From Chryseobacterium sp. MYb7 (GTDB taxonomy: Bacteria; Bacteroidota; Bacteroidia; Flavobacteriales; Weeksellaceae), in the NCBI RefSeq assembly GCF_002979455.1, contig NZ_PCOU01000015.1, forward strand, positions 61,064 through 125,063: a DNA stretch of 64,000 nucleotides. The letters run 5' to 3'. Position 1 is the first letter of the stretch. Every line of letters begins with the position of its first letter. Shown one piece after another: positions 26,058-34,606 of this stretch. The notes under the pieces are model-generated. The model did no database searches. It was not told the DNA's origin and was given only the letters and a program-made list of their open reading frames with translations. Position numbers and translations under genes: made by a program.

Positions 26058-26993
26058 TTATTTTGCTGTTTGCTGCTCTTTTTTAATCTGTTCAATTCCC
26101 TGTCTGTAAGTGGTTATCCGAAATTCCGGGAATTTTTTTCTGAATTTTGAATCATCAAAGAGATTGTCATATTGATATCTCGGAAAAAGCTCCTGTAGCT
26201 CTTTTGCGTTTTTATTGAATAAAGACCCTATGGTAAAAGCCAGCTTCGGAATTACAGAATATTTGAATTCTTTTCCATAAATCTGAGAGGTCAATGCAAT
26301 GAATTCTTTGTAGGTCAGTTTATGATCATCTACCGGTAAATGCCATGTCTGTCCATAAGCCTCCGGAGTATTTCCGATTAAAGCAGTTGCTCGGCTTGCG
26401 TCCGGAGTCCAGATCAGGCTTCGAAGTTTATCATCTCTTAACGGAACTTTCAGTTTTTTATCCTCTTTAATGGCATTGAAAATAAGACTATTGGTAATAC
26501 TTTGTGTCTTTCCAGGACCATAAAATTCAGGAGCTCTGCAGATGACTGCATTTATTGTTCCGGCTTGCATCTCTGCCAAAAGCATGTCTGCCATTTTTTT
26601 TCTTACAATTCCTTTTCTTCCTACGGGATCAAATCCTGTTTGTTCCGTTAAAATCTTTTGATCTTGAGGATACATATAGGTATTGTCAAAAAATACCAGT
26701 TTGGTACCATTGATTGTACAAGCTTCAATGACGTTTCTCAAGATTGTCAGGAACTGCTTTTCCCACAGATCAGTATCCATAGGAAGTCCAAGAGTGAAGT
26801 AAGCGATTTCACTTCCTTTCACGGCTTCAATCGCCTTTTCTCTGTCTGATAAATCGGCAGAGAAGACGGTGTCAGTATCATTTACTTTTTTAGCGTTTCT
26901 GCTGACAATACGAATGTCTGAGGTATAATTTCTCTTCAGTTCTCTTGCCAGTTCTTCGCCAATCTGTCCATTGGCTCCTAATATAGTTTGCAT
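26058..26993 (-). CDS. NAD(P)-dependent epimerase/dehydratase-like protein (extended SDR)
   Basis: The 311-residue protein opens with a Rossmann loop QTILGANGQIGEELARELK. FFDNTYMYPQ holds the place of the SDR active-site Tyr, and PEFYGPG is the usual substrate-domain segment. It resembles the NAD-binding, NmrA-like or epimerase members annotated generically in Flavobacteria. Substrate is not evident. It stands alone, with about 240 bases to the DoxX gene downstream on the same strand. Confidence 0.8.
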   Translation of the reverse strand: MQTILGANGQIGEELARELKRNYTSDIRIVSRNAKKVNDTDTVFSADLSDREKAIEAVKGSEIAYFTLGLPMDTDLWEKQFLTILRNVIEACTINGTKLVFFDNTYMYPQDQKILTEQTGFDPVGRKGIVRKKMADMLLAEMQAGTINAVICRAPEFYGPGKTQSITNSLIFNAIKEDKKLKVPLRDDKLRSLIWTPDASRATALIGNTPEAYGQTWHLPVDDHKLTYKEFIALTSQIYGKEFKYSVIPKLAFTIGSLFNKNAKELQELFPRYQYDNLFDDSKFRKKFPEFRITTYRQGIEQIKKEQQTAK

Positions 26994-27141
26994 TGTTTTC
27001 TATTTTTGAGAGTTATGTGCTGCATTGAAAATAAATAGAATACTTTCAATTGCTTTTATTTCTGATGCAAAATTCGGGCATAACTATAAAAACAGAGTAG
27101 CTGAATCTATGAAAGTTGTAACATAATCTCTGATGACATAC

Positions 27142-27220
27142 AAAAGCCGGAAAAGAAAAGTTTAACAATGTTCGAATAATATATAGTATTCTTTTCGTTT
27201 CCTTTACTTTTCCGGCTCTT
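27142..27220 (-). terminator. Possible terminator after the DoxX gene
   Basis: AGCCGGAAAAG at 27145 and CTTTTCCGGCT at 27207 are perfect inverses separated by about 50 bases. On the minus strand the second arm is followed by TTTTG. The long loop makes termination less certain. Confidence 0.4.
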
Positions 27221-27234
27221 AGAATTTTCTTTTA

Positions 27235-27621
27235 TCATTTCCTGTCTAAAGCCAGATAATTGTCATCTATTCTGCTGATCAGAATGTAAAACAAACCTGC
27301 ATAGATCATCTGAATACCCATTGCTTCCCAATTTTCGATGGTACTGCTTCCAAAAAGCAGCAGAATAATCAGAGAAGCTCCGGCTATAGTGGCGATACGG
27401 GTTTTAAAACCAATCATTAGCAGTAATCCGATGATAAATTCCAAAAAGGGGAGTGTAACTCCGAACAGATGCACCAATGACTGTGGAAGCCAGCTTGTTT
27501 CAAAACCTTTCATCATTCCTGATGCAAAGTCCTGTAGTTTTACGAGGCGAACCAATCCGTGTCCTAAAAGGTTGACTCCCATAGATACACGAAGGAAAAA
27601 ATAGGCTGTTTTTGTATTCAT
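27235..27621 (-). CDS. DoxX family membrane protein
   Basis: From the ATG at 27621 the protein has 128 residues and four helices: TAYFFLRVSMGVNLLGHGLVRL, LPFLEFIIGLLLMIGF, ATIAGASLIILLLFG and GIQMIYAGLFYILI. The first helix with GxNLLxHGLxRL is characteristic of DoxX-type proteins. An upstream ATG at 27684 would add a polar 21-residue tail untypical of the family. Lying downstream of the deacetylase, it is probably its cotranscribed partner; biochemical role unknown. Confidence 0.78.
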   Translation of the reverse strand: MNTKTAYFFLRVSMGVNLLGHGLVRLVKLQDFASGMMKGFETSWLPQSLVHLFGVTLPFLEFIIGLLLMIGFKTRIATIAGASLIILLLFGSSTIENWEAMGIQMIYAGLFYILISRIDDNYLALDRK

Positions 27622-27693
27622 AGAGGTATGTTTTTGGGGTTGAGAGATGGAAGTTATATTGGTTTTAAAAATATTTTCCTGCATCCAGCTTCC

Positions 27694-28677
27694 TTACTTA
27701 TTAAACTTTTCTTCGCTATTATCAATTGGAGTATCAGGATCATTCATCACCATTTTGGCAATATCATCCTTTCTCATAAAGACTACGCCCTGTTTTTCTT
27801 TGGTATATTTGATGAATTCCTCCATTGCATGCACCATAGCGGGTGTTCCACCAATTCTGTCGTGAAAGCTGATACTCATCATTCTTCTCTTTGAAGCTCC
27901 TTCCTCATAAAGACGATCAAATTCAAATTTCAGCTGTGCCAGAAACTGATCAGGGCTCCAGTGTTTTCCTTCAATATTAACAATGTCATTATTACGTAAT
28001 GTATAAGGAATGACAACGAAATTCTTCCCTTTTACTTTGGTAATGAAAGGCTCATCATGGCTTAAGTCATCTATGTGATACAGAAAACCAAGTTCCTGTA
28101 ATACTTTCAGGGTGTTTGGGCTTCTTCTGAGCCAGTTCGCATTATAACCAACCGCTTTCTTACCTGTGATCTTTTCAACAACATCTACACCTTTCTTTAC
28201 AAAACTCAGTTCCTCAGCATAGCTTTTATTCCACTGATTATCCCACGCAATACCATGAGCTGCAATTTCATGCCCTCCGTTTGCAATGGCTTTGGCCACT
28301 TCGGGGTACCTTTCAGCAGCAGTTCCTACGATATGGGATGTTACTTTAATATCATACTTTTTCCATAAATCCAGCATACGGTAAATGCCTTCATTTCCTC
28401 CATAGCGATACCAGCTTTCTGCCGGAAGATCGGGCTGGCCTTTAGGCAGGGGGGTTCCGCTGAAAGGACTTTCTGCACCCTCAGGTTGCCCGCCTGTTTC
28501 AAACTGCATAGAAACAGAAATAACCAATTGAGCCCTATTAGGCCAATATTTTTTTACTGAAACCTGTTTTTCATCATGTTGCTTTTTTTCTGTTTTATCC
28601 CTATCATGATGATCAGAAAAGGACATCAAAACAATTGTTGAAGCAAGCAATAATACTGATTCTTTTATGTATTTCAT
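27694..28677 (-). CDS. Exported polysaccharide deacetylase-like protein (CE4/PuuE type)
   Basis: The 327-residue protein has a signal peptide (VLLLASTIVLMSFS) and a NodB-like fold. Blocks are VTSHIVGTAAERYPEVAKAIANGGHEIAAHG (metal-site His), AVGYNANWLRRSPNTLKVLQELGFLYHID, and MSISFHDRIGGTPAMVHAMEEFI. The arrangement is like that of allantoinase PuuE or peptidoglycan-type deacetylases. The first metal-binding Asp of classical CE4 enzymes is not obvious (ISVSMQFETGG), as in PuuE-like members. It is divergent from an AraC regulator, which probably controls it. Confidence 0.8.
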   Translation of the reverse strand: MKYIKESVLLLASTIVLMSFSDHHDRDKTEKKQHDEKQVSVKKYWPNRAQLVISVSMQFETGGQPEGAESPFSGTPLPKGQPDLPAESWYRYGGNEGIYRMLDLWKKYDIKVTSHIVGTAAERYPEVAKAIANGGHEIAAHGIAWDNQWNKSYAEELSFVKKGVDVVEKITGKKAVGYNANWLRRSPNTLKVLQELGFLYHIDDLSHDEPFITKVKGKNFVVIPYTLRNNDIVNIEGKHWSPDQFLAQLKFEFDRLYEEGASKRRMMSISFHDRIGGTPAMVHAMEEFIKYTKEKQGVVFMRKDDIAKMVMNDPDTPIDNSEEKFNK

Positions 28678-28767
28678 TTTTAATGTATTGATTGGACAAA
28701 ATTGAGAAATAACCCATCAGCATTTATTGTAAAAATTAATGGTAAATTTGTAAAAATCCATTCCCCT

Positions 28768-29622
28768 ATGAAGCGAATTGTTAATTTTAACTCTTTTAAT
28801 GTTTTCAGTATAGAAAAGGAAATCTGGGATGTTGAGTATCATAACCATAACTTTTATGAATTGATTATTATAGAAAACGGGAAAGGATTTCATCATCTTA
28901 ATGATATTACCTTTCCTTACAAAAAAGGAGATGTTTTTCTCCTAAGGCCCAGCGATGGTCATGAATTTTCGATTAAGAGCAAGACAAAATTCATTTATAT
29001 AAAATTTACAGAACAATATATCTGGGAAGACCTTTTGTCTAATAAAAAGAATGAATTAAAAAAGGTGGTTCAGCTCCTGATGGAAGATCACTCTTTTGTG
29101 TATGAATCGGTGATTAAAAGTAAAACAGATAGAATACACCTGTTACAGCTTGCCCGAATCCTTCTGCATGAATTCAGTCATAAAAACACTTATAGCAAAG
29201 AGATAACTGCTGACCTCTTTTCCAGCATTATTACGATTCTGATCCGGAATACAATGCAAAATGCAACTACAAAAAAATTGATCGCCCAAAATGTAAGCAG
29301 AATTGAAAGGATCTTGTATTATATTAATGTTAATGCTTTGGATGCAGATAAAATGAAAATTGAAAACCTAGCCAAAGAGTTTATGCTTTCACCAAATTAT
29401 ATCAGTATTTACATTAAAAAACAGACAAGTTTTTCAATACAGCAGCATATTATTCAGCATAAAATAAAAACAGCAGAAAAACTTTTACTCCAGAGTTATT
29501 ATAATATCAGTGAGATTGCTGATAAACTGGGTTTTAATGATGCCAGCCATTTCAATAAAATATTCAAAACGTATAAAGAAATATCTCCTTCCGAATTTAA
29601 AAAGAGATCAATAGTAAAGTAA
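28768..29622 (+). CDS. AraC-family transcriptional regulator
   Basis: From the ATG at 28768 the protein has 284 residues: an AraC cupin sensor domain (EYHNHNFYELIIIENGKGFHHL, then FPYKKGDVFLLRPSDGHEF) and a C-terminal double HTH (IENLAKEFMLSPNYISIYIKKQTSFS and ISEIADKLGFNDASHFNKIFKTYKEISPSEFKK). A TTG at 28702 would extend it by 22 residues with no domain role. Being divergent, it probably regulates the deacetylase/DoxX genes. Confidence 0.88.
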   Translation: MKRIVNFNSFNVFSIEKEIWDVEYHNHNFYELIIIENGKGFHHLNDITFPYKKGDVFLLRPSDGHEFSIKSKTKFIYIKFTEQYIWEDLLSNKKNELKKVVQLLMEDHSFVYESVIKSKTDRIHLLQLARILLHEFSHKNTYSKEITADLFSSIITILIRNTMQNATTKKLIAQNVSRIERILYYINVNALDADKMKIENLAKEFMLSPNYISIYIKKQTSFSIQQHIIQHKIKTAEKLLLQSYYNISEIADKLGFNDASHFNKIFKTYKEISPSEFKKRSIVK

Positions 29623-29656
29623 TTGGTTAAGAGATATATGGGTTCAGGAATTCAAT

Positions 29657-30148
29657 TTATCTTTTGATACCAATCGCCTTTAATGCACTGGATGTTAAAA
29701 AGATATCATCAAAAACAGCAAGTGATTCTACGTCAATGAATCCTGAAGGAATCAGATCATTTTTATTAAAAGACAATTCAATGGAAGCGTCATATGCAGC
29801 AATGATTCTCACTTTTGAATATCCATTGTAATCTACTTTGAATGCTTCAAACATACAGTTTTGCTCAGCCTTCTGATATTCAGCATATTCTTCAAATCCC
29901 GCAATGTCTGTTCTTTTTCCGTCATTATGATCGAGAGATTTCCACTCAAAATAATTTTTAGGCTCTTTCAGAATATTTCCTTTTGGATCTACAGGAACAA
30001 ACATTCCAAGGGTCAAACGCTTCTTTAAAAAATTGGCATAATTATTCATCAGATTTAAAATCTGAAGATCGGCATATCCTTCGTGTGAATAATATTCCAG
30101 CACGAAAGTGGTCATCGGAATCAGCTTATGAGAAGCATCAGTCGGCAT
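29657..30148 (-). CDS. Hypothetical protein (163 aa)
   Basis: A 163-residue soluble protein without signal peptide or membrane segment. Acidic-aromatic composition and the middle part (VPVDPKGNILKEPKNYFEWKS) do not match a family I know. It converges with the AraC gene and diverges from the SH3-domain protein. Codon use is like its neighbours, and no alternative frame is better, so it is likely real. Confidence 0.6.
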   Translation of the reverse strand: MPTDASHKLIPMTTFVLEYYSHEGYADLQILNLMNNYANFLKKRLTLGMFVPVDPKGNILKEPKNYFEWKSLDHNDGKRTDIAGFEEYAEYQKAEQNCMFEAFKVDYNGYSKVRIIAAYDASIELSFNKNDLIPSGFIDVESLAVFDDIFLTSSALKAIGIKR

Positions 30149-30360
30149 ATAGAGTCTTTACTTTTGGGCCGATAAAAATAGTATTTTTATTTACGCTACC
30201 CAACGGAAGCAGGTGAATAGGATGGAATTTATACCGATTCTGAATAACAATAACTTTGGAACAAGTCTCCATTTTCAGTATTTTTGGAAGAATAACTATA
30301 TCAACCATTATAAACCCATCTGCAAAAAACATAAAATATTTTGCAGACACCCATTACAAT

Positions 30361-31575
30361 ATGTTGAATAAAATACTATTAGCAGCTGGTATCATTCAGG
30401 GCTGCTTCTGCAATATCCAGGCGCAGAGTGCCGGAGCACATCCTGTCTATACCTCAGAATGGGGTCACCTTTATCGTGAGCATGGAAATAATAAGGATAT
30501 TTTAGGAATATTTTCTACCGAAGCACCAATTTATGTTCTGGATTCTACTCAAACACAATATAAAGTACAGGTGAGTAACGGAGATATTGGTTTTATAGAC
30601 CGCCAGTCTTTGCAAAAGTCTATGCGTGGGAAAAAATCTGCTGGCGAACCGGTTCAGTATTTCTATCGCGGAACACAAGGGTATCAATGTCCGCATTTCT
30701 ATGTACAGGTATCAGAACTTCGGGTAAGAAAAGCGCCTACCACAGAAAGTATGGCAACCCGCAGAGCTCCATTGAATGAGCTGGTTTGCATTGATTATGT
30801 TCCTTTATATAAGGATGGATGGGTATATATTGGTGATCATTTCCACGAAAAACCTGAATATATTCAAATGAAATATCTGGGTGGTGAGCTTACTTATGAT
30901 AAAGTTCTGAAAGAATATCTGGCGGCAAAAGGAAAGAATAAGGAAAAAGAATTAATACAGGTTGGAAGATTACGTGAAATAGCATGGATTGAAGATAAAA
31001 ATCTTAAACAAGCTTTACAGTATTGGAAAGAATCTTACAGCAATTCCGGAGTAGAAAACCCAAAAGTAGATATTGATTTTGAACTCCTTTTGGCAGATCA
31101 ATTTGCAAAAAAGCCAGGTACAGAAGCTTATGAAAAAAAACTGAAAGCTTTGAATATGCACTTTGTATGGAAGGAATCCCAACTTTTTGACGGGAAAATC
31201 ACAGATGCCCAGATGAAACAACTGGAGATGCAGAAAGTCAAAGACATTCCCAATATTCCGGAATGTGGCTGGGAACCTCAATACTTTTATAGAACCCCTA
31301 ATATCATTGCAGCCTTTGAAGAGTACAAAGGAAAAGTTTCCGGAAGTATCTACAAAATGTCTTTTACCAATGGAGAAGCTGTGGTTCTAGGAAAAGAGCG
31401 CATGGATTCTAATTATGATGAAAAGAATTTTGTAACCCATTTTGGAGATTTACTTTCTTCACGCTGGATTTCCTCCCCACATGAATATCACATCCAGAAT
31501 GGAGATGCAGGACTCTTTATTTTCACTTTTAAAGAAGGAAAGCTTTTCAGCTATGAATGCATGTTTTATTGTTAG
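30361..31575 (+). CDS. Exported protein with SH3-like domains
   Basis: From the ATG at 30361 the protein has 404 residues, with a signal peptide (ILLAAGIIQGCFCNIQAQ). Two SH3-like stretches follow (APIYVLDSTQTQYKVQVSNGDIGFIDRQSL, then VSELRVRKAPTTESMATRRAPLNELVCIDYVPLYKDGWVYIG). The C-terminal half is a mixed helical/beta region without recognised motifs. Bacterial SH3 domains often bind cell-wall or peptide partners. An upstream start at 30256 would place the signal peptide internally, so it is rejected. Confidence 0.72.
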   Translation: MLNKILLAAGIIQGCFCNIQAQSAGAHPVYTSEWGHLYREHGNNKDILGIFSTEAPIYVLDSTQTQYKVQVSNGDIGFIDRQSLQKSMRGKKSAGEPVQYFYRGTQGYQCPHFYVQVSELRVRKAPTTESMATRRAPLNELVCIDYVPLYKDGWVYIGDHFHEKPEYIQMKYLGGELTYDKVLKEYLAAKGKNKEKELIQVGRLREIAWIEDKNLKQALQYWKESYSNSGVENPKVDIDFELLLADQFAKKPGTEAYEKKLKALNMHFVWKESQLFDGKITDAQMKQLEMQKVKDIPNIPECGWEPQYFYRTPNIIAAFEEYKGKVSGSIYKMSFTNGEAVVLGKERMDSNYDEKNFVTHFGDLLSSRWISSPHEYHIQNGDAGLFIFTFKEGKLFSYECMFYC

Positions 31576-31595
31576 AAAATTTTTATCATTTTGAT

Positions 31596-31735
31596 CAATA
31601 GGAGCGGGCTTTAGTCCGCTTGTTTGTTATTTCCATATTAAAGGCTTCAACCAAAACTTTACAACTATTAAGTTTTGGCTGAAGCCATAGGATTTTATGC
31701 ATATTATTAAAACGGACTAAAGCCCGTTCCTATTG
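31596..31735 (+). repeat. Long imperfect inverted repeat (140 bp)
   Basis: CAATAGGAGCGGGCTTTAG at 31596 is the near-inverse of CTAAAGCCCGTTCCTATTG ending at 31735. Inside, GGCTTCAACCAAAACTT pairs with AAGTTTTGGCTGAAGCC. The whole could form one long cruciform. It lies just after the SH3-protein stop and resembles interspersed GGGCTTTAGTCC elements. Confidence 0.75.
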
Positions 31736-31833
31736 AATATAATAACTCCTTGGATATTTTATTGCTTATCTTTTTTTCCTTTTTAATCAATTATTAACAA
31801 TAATCTTTCAAATGAATTTATATATCAATGGAG

Positions 31834-31885
31834 GCGGGTTTTAACCCGCTTAATGTATTATTTGCTATAAAAAGGGCTTTAGCCC
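31834..31885 (+). repeat. Two short GC-rich hairpins related to the 31.6 kb element
   Basis: GCGGGTTTTAACCCGC (31834-31849) and GGGCTTTAGCCC (31874-31885) are perfect small palindromes with the same GGGCTTTAG vocabulary as the element at 31596-31735, about 80 bases before the next gene. Confidence 0.6.
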
Positions 31886-31962
31886 AAACTTGAAATATTT
31901 TCCAACATCGGTGATTAAATTTTAAAGCTGTATCTTTACGTCACCAAACAAAATATTACAAT

Positions 31963-32448
31963 ATGTCATTTATTACACCGGAAGGAGCCAGGAAGGCTCA
32001 GCTATCCCTATCCGAAAGGACACCCGTTGCGCACGCAATTCTCTCCGGGGAAGAGAATATTTCGAAATATAACAGTGGAGTATGTCATGATGTGGTAGCC
32101 TATGCATTGTATATGCGTGGTGCCAGGATAAGTCCTACTCAGCTTGCAGAATCAGCAGGACAAAAATGGTTAACACTATTCAATTATCCGGCGGGAGAAA
32201 AATGGGATGGATATTCACCTATTCCGGCGGGAAAAGCCATTGGTTTCTACAGACTTATCGATAAAACCTTCTTTCATTCAGCCATAACTACCGGAAGTGG
32301 AAATGAAATAAGATCCGTTAATGGATTTTCATTAGGATCTGCATGGTCTGTACCTGTAGATATGAAATGGGTATTAGGCAAAAGAAATTCTGATGGTACC
32401 TTCAATTACGACGGGACCAAAATAGAAGTTTACATCTCTTCTTTATAA
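31963..32448 (+). CDS. Hypothetical protein with a possible Cys-His papain-like core
   Basis: The 161-residue protein has no signal peptide. A conserved-looking NSGVCHDVVAYALYMRG segment near residue 43, and a later FFHSAITTGSGNE, resemble the Cys helix and His strand of NlpC/P60-, CHAP- or YiiX-like cysteine hydrolases. Gly-Asp patterns like ADHVGIY are absent, so the assignment is tentative. A near-consensus TATCTTTA lies 25 bases upstream. Single gene, followed by a strong terminator. It may act on amide bonds, but this is inference. Confidence 0.5.
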   Translation: MSFITPEGARKAQLSLSERTPVAHAILSGEENISKYNSGVCHDVVAYALYMRGARISPTQLAESAGQKWLTLFNYPAGEKWDGYSPIPAGKAIGFYRLIDKTFFHSAITTGSGNEIRSVNGFSLGSAWSVPVDMKWVLGKRNSDGTFNYDGTKIEVYISSL

Positions 32449-32464
32449 CACCTTATAAAAAGGT

Positions 32465-32506
32465 AAAAAGGCAGAAAAGCAAATTCGTTTTTCTGCCTTT
32501 TTATTT
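32465..32506. terminator. Bidirectional terminator between the hypothetical gene and zur
   Basis: AAAAAGGCAGAAAA pairs with TTTTCTGCCTTTTT with a ten-base loop, flanked by A- and T-runs. It serves both convergent genes. Confidence 0.85.
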
Positions 32507-32896
32507 TTATGCATCAGCACATTTCGGGCAGATTCCACTGATAATAAAATTATATTCCTGTGCGATAAAATGCTCCGGTAAACTGATTTCCGGAATAGCA
32601 TTTTCAATACACGTTACAGAATGGCATTCCTTGCAGTTGAAATGAACATGATTGTGAAAATGCTGTTCATGGCTGCATTTTCCACTGCACTTTGCAAAAT
32701 TCACCACACCGTCAATGTTAACAATCTTGTGTATAGCGCCTTCATTTTCAAGTCTTTCCAACACCCTATAAATAGTTACTCTATTACACAAATCCCCCAG
32801 TTTCTTCTGAATATCAGAATGGGTAAGGGCTATATCTGAACCATTAATTAGATTCAAAATCTCAGTTTTAGCATGTGTATTTCTAACCTGTTTCAT
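32507..32896 (-). CDS. zur: Fur-family repressor, probably Zur
   Basis: The 129-residue protein has a winged HTH (ALTHSDIQKKLGDLCNRVTIYRVLERLENEGAI), a His-rich regulatory segment (CSHEQHFHNHVHF), and the structural zinc site of two CxxC pairs (Cys88/Cys91 and Cys123/Cys126). Fur, Zur and PerR share this layout. Divergence from a MerC-type protein and a COG0523 GTPase, and four similar operator-like palindromes, favour zinc sensing. With zinc it would repress. Confidence 0.82.
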   Translation of the reverse strand: MKQVRNTHAKTEILNLINGSDIALTHSDIQKKLGDLCNRVTIYRVLERLENEGAIHKIVNIDGVVNFAKCSGKCSHEQHFHNHVHFNCKECHSVTCIENAIPEISLPEHFIAQEYNFIISGICPKCADA

Positions 32897-32904
32897 ATTT
32901 TAAT

Positions 32905-32957
32905 GCAACAAAGTTGCGTTATTTAATTTTTTATCTCTACTTTTGCAACAAAGTTAC
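32905..32957 (+). promoter_or_regulatory. Divergent promoter region with two Zur-type boxes
   Basis: GCAACAAAGTTGC at 32905-32917 is a perfect dyad and GCAACAAAGTTAC at 32945-32957 differs by one base. TTG (32914-32916) and TACTTTTG (32938-32945) form a plus-strand promoter with a 21-base spacer. One box covers the -33 and the other the -7 element, so a bound repressor would block merC. It also puts the merC start at 32983. Confidence 0.75.
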
Positions 32958-32982
32958 GATAAGAAAATTAATCCATACTATT

Positions 32983-33321
32983 ATGAAATCAAAAATTCTT
33001 GATGCTGTAGGAATCTCCGCTGCTGTTTTATGCCTGATTCATTGTATTGTCTTTCCGTTATTACTGATTGTTCCGCTGGGAATATCACACAATCCCTATA
33101 TAGATCTGGCTTTCCTTTGTATTGGAGCTGTTGTGGTGTTCAGGATAACAAGGAAAATGGAAAACCGATGGCTGAAGTTTTTATTTTGGATCTCCATTGG
33201 TCTCATTTCCTTTTCTATACTGGCCGATTTCCTGTTTGAAGTCCATATTCCTCTGATTTATGTTGGAGCTGCAGGTTTAATTATAGGTCATATCATCAAT
33301 TTTAAAAATCATAAACACTAA
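32983..33321 (+). CDS. MerC-domain membrane protein
   Basis: From the ATG at 32983 the protein has 112 residues and four helices. Helix one carries the [12 protein letters not shown] motif with two cysteines like the CxxC site of MerC-type metal transporters. Helices 2 to 4 are plain. In zinc clusters MerC-domain proteins are thought to help metal import or sensing, but evidence is thin. It starts downstream of both Zur boxes and stops four bases before the GTPase gene. Confidence 0.82.
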   Translation: MKSKILDAVGISAAVLCLIHCIVFPLLLIVPLGISHNPYIDLAFLCIGAVVVFRITRKMENRWLKFLFWISIGLISFSILADFLFEVHIPLIYVGAAGLIIGHIINFKNHKH

Positions 33322-33325
33322 GAAC

Positions 33326-34528
33326 ATGACTAAGAAACTTCCTGTAACAGTACTCAGCGGATTTCTAGGAGCTGGTAAAACCACATTATTGAATCATATT
33401 CTGCACAACAAACAGGGCTTAAAAGTAGCCGTTATTGTGAATGATATGAGTGAAATCAATATTGATGCACGCCTTGTTGAAAATCAAAATACCCTTTCAA
33501 GAACAGAAGAAAAGCTGGTGGAAATGAGTAACGGATGCATTTGCTGTACACTTCGTGAAGATCTGATGGTGGAGGTAGAACGCCTTGCTCATGAAAACCG
33601 TTTTGACTACCTTCTTATTGAAAGTACAGGAATCAGTGAACCCATTCCTGTTGCGCAAACTTTTACTTATATAGATGAAGAAAGCGGAATAGACCTTTCC
33701 CGTTTCAGTTACGTTGATACGATGGTAACGGTAGTAGACTGTTTCAATTTTATGAAAGATTTTGGCTCTAGTGAATTACTTATGGATCGAGATCTTACTG
33801 ATATGGAAGGAGATAACAGAACCATTGTCAATCTTCTGACGGATCAGATCGAATTTGCCAATGTGATTATTTTAAATAAAACAGATCTTATCAATACTGA
33901 AACGCTTGGTTTTTTAACCGCTGCTATAAAGAAGTTGAATCCGGAGGCTATGCTTTTACATTCAGAGTTTGGAAAAATTGAACCTAAAAAGATTTTAAAT
34001 ACACAGCTTTTTGATTTTGATAAAGCCCAGTCTTCAGCGGGCTGGCAAAAAGAATTACAATCTGATCATCACACCCCGGAAACGGAAGAATATGGAATAA
34101 GTTCACTGGTTTTCAGAGATAAAAAACCATTCCACCCCTTAAGACTCTGGGAATATCTTAATCATCATTATCCCGAAGGAACCATCAGAGCGAAAGGCTT
34201 GTTCTGGCTAGCTTCAAGACCCGATGATGCCTTAAATTTCTCTCAGGCCGGAGGTTCTTTTAGACTTGAAAAAGCTGGCGTTTGGTGGAGTAGCATGCCT
34301 ATGAATCACAGGGTACAATATTCTTCATTTGTTGAAAATCAGAAGTTCATAGAAAGCCGATGGGATAAAAATTGGGGCGACAGAATCAATGAGCTGGTGT
34401 TTATCGGACAAAATCTGGATAAAGATCAAATGCTTTCAGACCTCCAACATTGTCTTATTAATGATATTGAAAAAGAAATGTTTGATCAAAAAATAACTTT
34501 TGAAGATCCGTTTCCAGAGAATATTTAA
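33326..34528 (+). CDS. COG0523 GTPase, ZNG1/YciC-like zinc metallochaperone
   Basis: The 400-residue protein has the Walker [11 protein letters not shown] (residues 11-20), CICC at 71-74 within [13 protein letters not shown] (the CxCC metal site), IESTGISEP, the specificity motif LNKTD and a C-terminal CobW_C domain ([18 protein letters not shown]). Members activated under low zinc deliver Zn to essential enzymes. Zur-box control and position support this, rather than cobalamin synthesis. Confidence 0.92.
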   Translation: MTKKLPVTVLSGFLGAGKTTLLNHILHNKQGLKVAVIVNDMSEINIDARLVENQNTLSRTEEKLVEMSNGCICCTLREDLMVEVERLAHENRFDYLLIESTGISEPIPVAQTFTYIDEESGIDLSRFSYVDTMVTVVDCFNFMKDFGSSELLMDRDLTDMEGDNRTIVNLLTDQIEFANVIILNKTDLINTETLGFLTAAIKKLNPEAMLLHSEFGKIEPKKILNTQLFDFDKAQSSAGWQKELQSDHHTPETEEYGISSLVFRDKKPFHPLRLWEYLNHHYPEGTIRAKGLFWLASRPDDALNFSQAGGSFRLEKAGVWWSSMPMNHRVQYSSFVENQKFIESRWDKNWGDRINELVFIGQNLDKDQMLSDLQHCLINDIEKEMFDQKITFEDPFPENI

Positions 34529-34546
34529 AATTAACCTTTAATTAAT

Positions 34547-34559
34547 GCAACTAAGTTTC
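34547..34559 (+). promoter_or_regulatory. Zur-type box before the alkaline phosphatase gene
   Basis: GCAACTAAGTTTC differs by two bases from the perfect dyad in front of merC. It overlaps TAAGTTTC, a degenerate -7 element, and lies 47 bases upstream of the phosphatase ATG. Confidence 0.5.
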
Positions 34560-34606
34560 AATAGAAAATTAAATACAATACCTTACAGCATTATTTTAAA
34601 AACAAT

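Noticed and set aside
31596..31735. Insertion sequence
   Set aside because: The inverted repeat encloses only about 100 bases, with no transposase frame.
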